Assembly (NCBI RefSeq): GCF_014205215.1 | Contig: NZ_JACHNC010000001.1 | Coordinates: forward strand, 4,221,001 to 4,285,000 | DNA length: 64,000 nucleotides | DNA from: Actinoplanes lobatus | GTDB lineage: Bacteria > Actinomycetota > Actinomycetes > Mycobacteriales > Micromonosporaceae | Direction: 5' to 3' | Shown here: piece by piece, positions 11,136 through 18,232 of the stretch | Position numbering within the stretch: the first letter of the stretch is position 1 | How the letters are laid out: every line of letters begins with the position of its first letter | Program-made: the position numbers and the translations under genes | The notes under the pieces: generated by a model | The model's database searches: none | Told to the model about the DNA's origin: nothing | Seen by the model: the letters and a program-made list of their open reading frames with translations, nothing else

Positions 11136-14100
11136 TCAGCCGGACATGACGCGGTTGCGGCCGGCCTCCTTCGCCCGGTAGAGGGCGTGGTCGGCGCGGG
11201 CCAGCAGTTCGTCCAGCGAGGTGTCGCCCTGGGCCAGGCTGGTCAGGCCCACGCTGATCGTCACGTGCAGGGGGCCCGCCTGCGTGGGCACCGGCTCGGC
11301 GGAGACCGCCAGGCGGATCCGGTCGGCCAGCTCTTCGGCGTGGCCGCCGTGATCGGGCAGGACCGCGGCGAACTCCTCACCGCCGTAGCGGCCGAGCACG
11401 TCGGAGTGGCGCAGCCGGCTCCGGATCCGGGCGGCCACGGTACGGATCACCTCGTCGCCGACGCCGTGCCCGTGCGTGTCGTTGATCGCCTTGAACTTGT
11501 CGATGTCCAGCATGACCGCCGCCAGTTGACGGCTGTTGCGGGCGGCCGCCTGCACCAGGGCGCCGGCGATCGCGTAGAAGTGCCGCCGGTTGTGCTGACC
11601 GGTCAGCTCGTCGGTGGTGGCCAGTTCCTGCACCCGGCTGAACAGGCGGGCGTTCTCGTACGCGGTCATGCCCTGGGTGGCCAGTGCGGCCGCCACCTGA
11701 CGGCTGGTGCCGTCGAGCCCGGAACCGCCGAGCAGCACCAGCCCGACCGGGCCGTCCCGTCCCACCAGAGGGACGGTCAGTGCCCTGGGCGCGCCGGCGA
11801 GCACGCGTTCGCGTACCCCCGCCGTCTCTTCCAGACCGAGCAGCTCGGGCGTGTCGCCCGGGGTGATCCGCACCGTGCTCCCGACCGCTTCGACGGGTGT
11901 GGCGCCGACCACCTCGATCACCTCGCCATCGGTGCTGATCAGGCATCCGGCTGTCGCGCCGAGCTGGGCCCGCAGCGTGCCGCACAGGTGCCACAGCAGC
12001 CGGTCCGGCTCCAGGATGGCGCTCATCTCGGCCAGGCTGGCCCGCAGCATCTCGGCGAGCGCCTGCTGCTGCCGGGCGGCCTGCACCTGCGAGTGCAGCT
12101 GTGCCGCCCGCGCCGTCTCCAGCGACACGGCGACGTGGCTGCTCACCGCGGTCAGCACGGCGACGTCGTCGTCGGTGAAGACGCCCCGGGCGAGCCGGCT
12201 GTCCAGGTAGACGATCGCCACCATCCGGCCCTTGAACTGGACCGGGGCGATCAGGATGCTGCGCAGCCCGTGTACCACGGCGCTGCGTGAGCCGAGCGCG
12301 GCGCCCTGCTCGGTGCCGGCGACCACGAGCGGCTCCCCGGCGCCGGCGACCCGGCGGACCAGCGTGGACGCGTACTCGTCGGTCTCCGGAAGATCACCGG
12401 AGGCGTCCCGGCCCGCGTACCGGACCGGTTCGCCGGCCTCGTCCAGCAGGAAGAAGACCGCCCGCTCGGCGCCGAGGATGCGCAGCATCTCGTCGAGCGC
12501 CACGCTGGCCAGCTGCTGCGGGTCCAGGATCGTCGCGGCGGCCGTGCCGACCTGCTGCAACGCCTCCAGATGCCGGTTGCGGCCGGACGCCGGGCGGCGG
12601 TCCGCCACGGTCCGTCGATGGGTGCCGGCGCCCTCGTCGACGCCGAACTCGGCACGCGTCTGCCGTCGCCGCTGCTCCCAGCCGTGGAAGAGCGCCATGG
12701 TGAGCGCGAACCGGGCCTGCCGGTCGGACTCGTTGGCCATGCCCATGGCGCGCATCGCCCGGGCCCGGATCCGGAACACCTCGTACTGGATGAACGGCGC
12801 GTCCACCTTCCGCAGCCGCCGCTCCGCCTCGTCGGCGATCCGCAGGCAGCGCTGCGGGTCGCCGGCCGCCAGGTACCAGGACGCCTTCGTGGTCAGGTGC
12901 ACACAGCGCAGCAGCGGGGTGCCGCCGACCCGGCCCAGGTCCCGGACCGCCTTCTTGGCCACCGCGAGCCGGGCCGGCCGGTCGGCGTCCGAGGCGAAGC
13001 GGAACTGGATGAGCCGGCCGTGCGCCTGGTACATGTAGATCCACTTGTGCTGCGGCAGCAGTTCGGCGCGGCGCAGCTTGAGCGCGTGGAACTCGGCGAG
13101 CACCTCCTCCAGCTGCGGCCCCACGTCGCCCTGCTCGATCAGCAGGCAGGCGGCGGCGGTCAGCATGTTGGCCCGCTGCACCCGGGTGCCGGTGCCCGGC
13201 GGGAACGCCGTGTGCAGCCGCTTCAGCGCCGCCGCGGCCTCACCGAACCGGCTCTGCCCGGCCGGGATCATCACACTCAGCATGCCGAGCGAGGTGCCCA
13301 GCACCTGTTCCTGGTCGGGCAGGTTCCGCATGCCGCGCTCGTACTCGCGGGCGCTCTCCTCCACGTAGCCGCGCAGCAGGTAGCGCATCGCGAGGGTGGC
13401 GTAGCCGGGGATCAGTTGGGCCGGAACGTACCAGCGAGCGTTGCGGGAGGTGGTCTTCTCCCAGATGCTGCCGTCGTCGACGCCGCTGATCATCAGGGCG
13501 CAGCCGTGCATCCACTCCACATAGGCGCCCAGCCCCGGGTCGTCCAGCCCGGCGGCCGCCTCGGCGGCCCGGCGCAGGCAGCGTTCACTCGTGGTGCGCA
13601 GCTTGACCACCGCGGTCACGTAGCCGATCAGCGCGTAGACGCGGACGTACTCGGGGCACGGGCCCAGCCGGTTGACCGCGTACACGGCCCGCAACGACAG
13701 GGCGCCGGCCTCGGCCAGGCGCAACCCGAGCCCGGCGGCATAGCCGCCGGCATCCAGCACGGCGGCGAGCACGGCCAGGTGTTCCCGGCGCCGGCCACGT
13801 GCGGTTCCGAAACCCACCCCGGTACGCCGGACGAGCCCACCCACGAACGCCACCAGCAGCGACGTGAGGAGCAGCAGCAGCCCCCGGCCCCCCAGCGGTC
13901 TGCGCAGTTCGGCCAGCGCGGCCCGGGTCGCCTCCAGAGCCCGGTCGTCGTCCCAGACCGTGTGGTACAGCTCGATGCGGGTGGTGAGCAGCCGGGCCCG
14001 CCACAGCCGGTCCGTCTCCCCGGCCAGCGCCCGGTCCAGCACCTCCCCGGCCAGCTCCAGCCGGCCCGCCCGCAGGTAGGCCTGGGCCAGCGAGTGCAGC

Positions 14101-16334
14101 ATCCCGGTCTCCGGCGCCGGGTCCCCGGCCACCGCCTCGGTCAGGTAGCGGATCGCCTCGTCCGGCGACTGGTCGGCCAGGGCACGGCGGCCGGCCAGCG
14201 CGGCGCTGCGCCGGCGGTCCCCGGCCGGGACCTGGTCACCGGCCCGGCTGTAGTGACGGGCCACCGCGTACGCGTGCCCCTCGTCCCGCAGCTCCTCCGG
14301 CAGACCCTCCAGAGCCCGGGCCAGATCGGCGTGCACCCGCCGCAACCGGTCCTCGTCCAGCCGCTCCAGCAGCACGTCGCGCAGCTGGGGGTGGATGAAG
14401 GCGTACCAGCCGCCGGGCCGTGGCTCCAGCACGTGCCGGTCGGCCGCGGCCGTCAGCGCGGCCAGCATCCGGTCCGGATCGCCGACCGCCAGCAGCGTCG
14501 CGGCCCGGAACCGGACCCCGGCCACCGCGGCGATGGCCAGGCAGTCGAGTGTGCCGTCCGGCATCGTGGTCAGGCGGGTGGCGAGCAGGTCGAGGACGTC
14601 GGCGACCGGCGGCAGCGCGTCCGCCCCGGCGAGGTCCAGCTCCCAGGAGCCCCACACCGGGCGCAGCAGACCCGCGTCGAGAAGCCGCAGCAGGTAGCTG
14701 ACCACGGCCAGGGGCGTGCCGTCGGTCCGCGCCGCGACGTACCGGACCAGCTCCCCGGTCACCTCCGCGCCGGGCAGCCGGGACGCGATCAGATCGGCGA
14801 CCGCCGGCCCGTCCAGCGGGTTGCAGTCGACCTCCAGGGTCCCGGCGCTGTCCAGCCCCGCGGCCGGGTCGCCCGCCCCGTCCGGGGCGGTGAGCAGCAC
14901 CAGCGCCGGCAGCCCGGCCAGGTCGGCGGCCAGCTTCTCGAGCAGCTGCCGGGAGCCCGAGTCCAGATGCTGCGCCTCGTCGATGACCAGCATCAGCCCA
15001 CCGCAACGGGTGGCCAGCTCACTCAGGAAGGTGGTGCCGGCGCCGAGCACGTGCTCGTCACCGCCGGCCGGCGCGACGTCGGCGCCGGGGGCGCTCAGCT
15101 CGCCGGAGATCCGGGCCAGCAGACGCGGCCCGGCCGCCGTGGCCGCCTCCCTCACCAGCCGCTCGACCGCGGTGCGCCGGGCCGTGGGCAGCCGGCGGAC
15201 CCCGGCCAGCCAGTTCCGTACGGCCTCCCGGACCGCCGACAGCGGGGTCGCCTCCCCGGCCCGGCAGGTGGCCCAGAACAGGGGGAGCCCGGCGGCCTCC
15301 GCCTCGGCGGCCAGTTGCTCGGCGAGCCGGGTCCGGCCGGAACCGGGCCCGCCGCGGATCACCGCCACCCCGCCGTGCCCGGCCAGTGCCCGTTCCCAGC
15401 GGCGGGTCAGCCGCTCCGTCTCGGCGGCCCGGCCGCGCAGCGGCCACGCGCCCACCGCGGGCTGCTCGGCGGCCTCCCCGCCCGGACAGCCGCGCAGGGC
15501 GTCGAGCAGCGACCGGGCGTCCTGGAAGCGGTCGTCCGGATCCTTGGCGAGCAGCCGGTACACCACCTCGGCCAGCGCCGGGCTGATGCCCGGGCGCGGC
15601 ACCGCCAGGTCCGGGACCGGGGCGGCCAGGTGCAGGCGCAGCAGCTCGCCGACGTCGTCGGTCTCGAACGGCAGTCGCCCGGCCAGGCACTCGTAGAGCA
15701 CCACGCCGAGCGAATACAGATCGGAGCGGCCGTCGACCGGGCGCTTGAGCATGCCGGACTGCTCCGGCGACGAGTACAGGAAGGTGCCGACCGCCTGGTC
15801 CGGCGACCCCGTCTCGCCGAGCTGCGCCAGACCGAAGTCGATCAGTTTGGCCGGCTGGTCCGTGCTGACCATGATGTTGCCCGGCTTGAGGTCCCGGTGC
15901 ACCAGCCCGAGCCGGTGCGCGGCGGCCAGGCCCCGGGCCAGCCGGGCGGCCAGAGCGACCACCCAGTCCTCGGCCAGCACGCCACCGGACAGCTGGTCGG
16001 CGAGCGTTCCACCGGGCAGATGCTCCAGCACCAGAGCCGGTACGCCGTCCAGGTCGCCGACCGCGAAGACCCGCACCACCGCCGGATCGTCGATGCAGGC
16101 CAGCAACGACGCCTCACGGGCGAACTCGGTCCGGATCCGCGGATATTCGGCGGGGTCGGCGAGCGGGCGCTTCAGCGCGTACCAGCGGTCGCCCCGCCGG
16201 GCGCGGTGGACCATCGTGAACGCGCCACGACCGAGCTCGTCGACCACCTCGAGGCCGGTCAACCCTGTATCCGTCACGGGAACCTTCACTTCGTGTCCGG
16301 CGTCACGAAAACCTCTTCGGCCGGAAACGGTCAT
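11136..16334 (-). CDS. Giant Ser/Thr kinase - AAA-type ATPase - GAF-GAF - GGDEF signalling protein
   Basis: This 1732-aa protein joins several modules. The Ser/Thr kinase domain (about 25-290) has the Lys in YALKRPLAD, VHRDLKPGN and IDFGLAQ, all intact. An AAA/STAND-like ATPase domain follows (about 298-560), with Walker A GGPGSGRTR and Walker B LMLVIDEAQHLD; the Walker A Lys is replaced by Arg. A long helical TPR-like region spans about 660-1230. Two GAF domains (about 1245-1390 and 1415-1560) and a C-terminal GGDEF domain complete it; the GGDEF active site is GGEEF and looks catalytically competent for c-di-GMP synthesis. ATG 16334 has no strong RBS, and GTG 16289 is an alternative. It lies 13 bp downstream of an MBL-fold lipoprotein gene. 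Confidence 0.9.
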   Translation of the reverse strand: MTVSGRRGFRDAGHEVKVPVTDTGLTGLEVVDELGRGAFTMVHRARRGDRWYALKRPLADPAEYPRIRTEFAREASLLACIDDPAVVRVFAVGDLDGVPALVLEHLPGGTLADQLSGGVLAEDWVVALAARLARGLAAAHRLGLVHRDLKPGNIMVSTDQPAKLIDFGLAQLGETGSPDQAVGTFLYSSPEQSGMLKRPVDGRSDLYSLGVVLYECLAGRLPFETDDVGELLRLHLAAPVPDLAVPRPGISPALAEVVYRLLAKDPDDRFQDARSLLDALRGCPGGEAAEQPAVGAWPLRGRAAETERLTRRWERALAGHGGVAVIRGGPGSGRTRLAEQLAAEAEAAGLPLFWATCRAGEATPLSAVREAVRNWLAGVRRLPTARRTAVERLVREAATAAGPRLLARISGELSAPGADVAPAGGDEHVLGAGTTFLSELATRCGGLMLVIDEAQHLDSGSRQLLEKLAADLAGLPALVLLTAPDGAGDPAAGLDSAGTLEVDCNPLDGPAVADLIASRLPGAEVTGELVRYVAARTDGTPLAVVSYLLRLLDAGLLRPVWGSWELDLAGADALPPVADVLDLLATRLTTMPDGTLDCLAIAAVAGVRFRAATLLAVGDPDRMLAALTAAADRHVLEPRPGGWYAFIHPQLRDVLLERLDEDRLRRVHADLARALEGLPEELRDEGHAYAVARHYSRAGDQVPAGDRRRSAALAGRRALADQSPDEAIRYLTEAVAGDPAPETGMLHSLAQAYLRAGRLELAGEVLDRALAGETDRLWRARLLTTRIELYHTVWDDDRALEATRAALAELRRPLGGRGLLLLLTSLLVAFVGGLVRRTGVGFGTARGRRREHLAVLAAVLDAGGYAAGLGLRLAEAGALSLRAVYAVNRLGPCPEYVRVYALIGYVTAVVKLRTTSERCLRRAAEAAAGLDDPGLGAYVEWMHGCALMISGVDDGSIWEKTTSRNARWYVPAQLIPGYATLAMRYLLRGYVEESAREYERGMRNLPDQEQVLGTSLGMLSVMIPAGQSRFGEAAAALKRLHTAFPPGTGTRVQRANMLTAAACLLIEQGDVGPQLEEVLAEFHALKLRRAELLPQHKWIYMYQAHGRLIQFRFASDADRPARLAVAKKAVRDLGRVGGTPLLRCVHLTTKASWYLAAGDPQRCLRIADEAERRLRKVDAPFIQYEVFRIRARAMRAMGMANESDRQARFALTMALFHGWEQRRRQTRAEFGVDEGAGTHRRTVADRRPASGRNRHLEALQQVGTAAATILDPQQLASVALDEMLRILGAERAVFFLLDEAGEPVRYAGRDASGDLPETDEYASTLVRRVAGAGEPLVVAGTEQGAALGSRSAVVHGLRSILIAPVQFKGRMVAIVYLDSRLARGVFTDDDVAVLTAVSSHVAVSLETARAAQLHSQVQAARQQQALAEMLRASLAEMSAILEPDRLLWHLCGTLRAQLGATAGCLISTDGEVIEVVGATPVEAVGSTVRITPGDTPELLGLEETAGVRERVLAGAPRALTVPLVGRDGPVGLVLLGGSGLDGTSRQVAAALATQGMTAYENARLFSRVQELATTDELTGQHNRRHFYAIAGALVQAAARNSRQLAAVMLDIDKFKAINDTHGHGVGDEVIRTVAARIRSRLRHSDVLGRYGGEEFAAVLPDHGGHAEELADRIRLAVSAEPVPTQAGPLHVTISVGLTSLAQGDTSLDELLARADHALYRAKEAGRNRVMSG

Positions 16335-16347
16335 TGCTGAACGAGTC

Positions 16348-17067
16348 TCAGAGCGTCGCTGCCAGCTTCTGCAGCGCTTCTTTGGCCCCGGCGGTCAACG
16401 GCTCACCGTGACCGGGAAGGATCGCCTTCACCTCCAGGCCGGCCAGCTTCTTCACCGACGCGGCGGCCAGGGTGGCGTCCGTCGTGTACTGCGGCGCGGA
16501 ACCCTCCAGCCCGTTCTGGTTGCGCAGCGCGTCGCCCGTCACCAGCACCCCGGTCCCCGGTTCGAAGACCGACATGTGCCCCAGGGTGTGCCCCGGGGTG
16601 CCGATGATCTGCAGGCCGAAAACCTCGTCACCATCCTTGAGCGGGGTCAGCGTCTCGCCCGCCGCATCGATCGCCGCCACGTCCGCCTCACCGGCGTACA
16701 GGGTGGCGCCGACCAGCGGGGCGATCGCGGCGAGCCCACCCGCGTGGTCCTGATGCTGGTGGGTGAGGATCACGTGTCGCACCGAGTCCCACCCCAGGCC
16801 GGCCGCCTTCAGACCGGCCTCCACCGACGCCTCCGAACCCGGGGTGCCGGTGTCCACGACGGCCACCTCCCCGCCACGGACCAGCAGGTAGACCGAGACG
16901 AACGAGAGATCCACCCGGCGCCAGTCGCCCACCAGGCCCGGCGGTGGAGCGGCCGCCGACGGCGTCCCCGCCGGATCGGTTCCGGAACACCCCGTCACGG
17001 TGTTCAGCACGGTCACCCCGAGGACACCGGAGCCCCCGGTCAGCAGCAGTCTGCGGTTGAGACTCAT
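16348..17067 (-). CDS. Metallo-beta-lactamase-fold lipoprotein
   Basis: The 239-aa protein begins with a twin-arginine-like lipoprotein signal (LNRRLLLTGGSG) and a lipobox ending TGC at about residue 27, so it is likely anchored on the outer face of the membrane. The MBL-fold metal motifs are THQHQDHAGG, GTPGHTLGH, VTGDAL and LPGHGEP. The substrate is unknown. The short compact domain resembles glyoxalase II-like or lactonase members rather than true beta-lactamases. AAGGATG lies 6 nt before ATG 17067. It is the first gene of a three-gene leftward operon with the kinase/GGDEF protein and the LysM peptidase. Confidence 0.85.
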   Translation of the reverse strand: MSLNRRLLLTGGSGVLGVTVLNTVTGCSGTDPAGTPSAAAPPPGLVGDWRRVDLSFVSVYLLVRGGEVAVVDTGTPGSEASVEAGLKAAGLGWDSVRHVILTHQHQDHAGGLAAIAPLVGATLYAGEADVAAIDAAGETLTPLKDGDEVFGLQIIGTPGHTLGHMSVFEPGTGVLVTGDALRNQNGLEGSAPQYTTDATLAAASVKKLAGLEVKAILPGHGEPLTAGAKEALQKLAATL

Positions 17068-17230
17068 AGAACATCCTTAGCGCATCGCGGGCGCGGTCGC
17101 ACACCGGACAGCAGGACGCACGGAGCCGGTTTCGCCGGGCATGCTGGTTTTCCCGGGCCGGAGGCGGGCACCGTGAACTGGTACCGCCCGGTGCTCCCTC
17201 GGGACACCCGATTCTGAGCAGGGGGATCTC

Positions 17231-18067
17231 GTGTTACGGCAACCGACTCCGGTGATCGACGCGATCGTCGCCGAGCACCCCGGCTACCGGCCGGTCACCC
17301 TCGACCTGTTCCGCCCGCCCGTCGACGGCCCGCTGCCGCTGGTGATCTGGGTGCACGGCGGGGCATGGCGCTACGGCACCAACAAGCACGACGGGCCCCA
17401 GCTCGCCCCGGCCCGGATCGGCGACCGGATCCTCGCCGCCGGGTACGCGCTGGCCCGCGTCACCTACCGGCTCAGCGCCGAAGCCACCTTCCCGGCCCCG
17501 CTGCACGACGTCAAAGCCGCCGTCCGCTGGCTCCGCCGCAACGCCGCCGACCTGGGGCTCGACCGGAGCCGCTTCGCGATCTGGGGTGAATCGGCGGGCG
17601 GCCACCTGGCCGCGCTCGTCGCGCTCACCGGCGACGACCCCACCGTCGGCGACCACGATCCCGGCGTCTCCGACGCGGTCCGGGCCGGCGTGCTCTGGTA
17701 CGCGCCCAGCAACCTGCTCACCATGGCCGCCCAGAACCACCCGCACGGCCTCCAGGACCACGACGCCCCCGACTCCCCGGAGAGCCGGCTCGTCGGCGGC
17801 CCGGTCCAGGAGATGCCGAAGGAGTCGGCCGCCGCCAGCCCGGCGAGCTATGTCTCCCCGAACGCGCCGCCGCTGCTGCTCGTACACGGCGACCAGGACC
17901 GGGTGGTGCCCGTCGGCCAGAGCCGGGAACTGCACGAACGCCTCACCGCGGTGGGCGCCCCCGCCGAACTGCGCATCGTGCCCGGCGCCGACCACTGCTT
18001 CGTCGGCGCCGACCTGGCCCCGCTCGTCCACGAGGGCCTGGCCTTCCTCGACCGCCACCTGACCTAG
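17231..18067 (+). CDS. Alpha/beta-hydrolase fold-3 (HSL/BD-FAE-like) esterase
   Basis: The 278-aa protein has the HSL-type oxyanion motif WVHGGAWRYG (about 40), the nucleophile elbow IWGESAGGHLA (about 117), an Asp in VHGDQDRVVP (about 218) and the catalytic His in GADHCFVG (about 255). It is predicted to hydrolyse short acyl esters in the cytoplasm; the exact substrate is unknown. GTG 17231 follows GGGGG by 6 nt. Its stop TAG (18065-18067) lies within a CTAG that is the left target-site copy of a MITE. Confidence 0.85.
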   Translation: MLRQPTPVIDAIVAEHPGYRPVTLDLFRPPVDGPLPLVIWVHGGAWRYGTNKHDGPQLAPARIGDRILAAGYALARVTYRLSAEATFPAPLHDVKAAVRWLRRNAADLGLDRSRFAIWGESAGGHLAALVALTGDDPTVGDHDPGVSDAVRAGVLWYAPSNLLTMAAQNHPHGLQDHDAPDSPESRLVGGPVQEMPKESAAASPASYVSPNAPPLLLVHGDQDRVVPVGQSRELHERLTAVGAPAELRIVPGADHCFVGADLAPLVHEGLAFLDRHLT

Positions 18068-18232
18068 GGCCTATCTGGTGGATCACCCAAGTGCGAGGCG
18101 AGGTCCAGGTGGTGGCTGGCGTCGGCCGCGGGAAGGCCTAATACCGGTGTTGTATTTGGCCTTCCCGCGGACGCCGTCAGGCGCCGCCTGGACCACGCCG
18201 CAGCCCTGGGTGATCCACCAGATAGGCCCTAG
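18064..18232. mobile_element. 161-bp MITE with 22-bp terminal inverted repeats and CTAG duplication
   Basis: The element is 18068-18228. Its ends are perfect 22-bp inverted repeats (18068-18089 and 18207-18228) beginning GGCCTATCTGGTGGATCACC. It is flanked on both sides by CTAG (18064-18067 and 18229-18232). Inside is a second perfect 13-bp inverted pair (18126-18138 and 18158-18170, CCGCGGGAAGGCC) around a 19-nt loop, and the intervening arms are also partly complementary. It encodes nothing. Ends of this type with CTAG/TNA-type duplications are typical of IS5-family relatives, so a full-length IS elsewhere probably mobilised it. As a hairpin between convergent genes it may also act as a terminator. 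Confidence 0.88.

Noticed and set aside
12570..16340. A 1256-codon frame on the + strand opposite the kinase/GGDEF gene
   Set aside because: It is antisense to a gene with clear domains and reads as Arg/Gly/Pro-rich shadow sequence.
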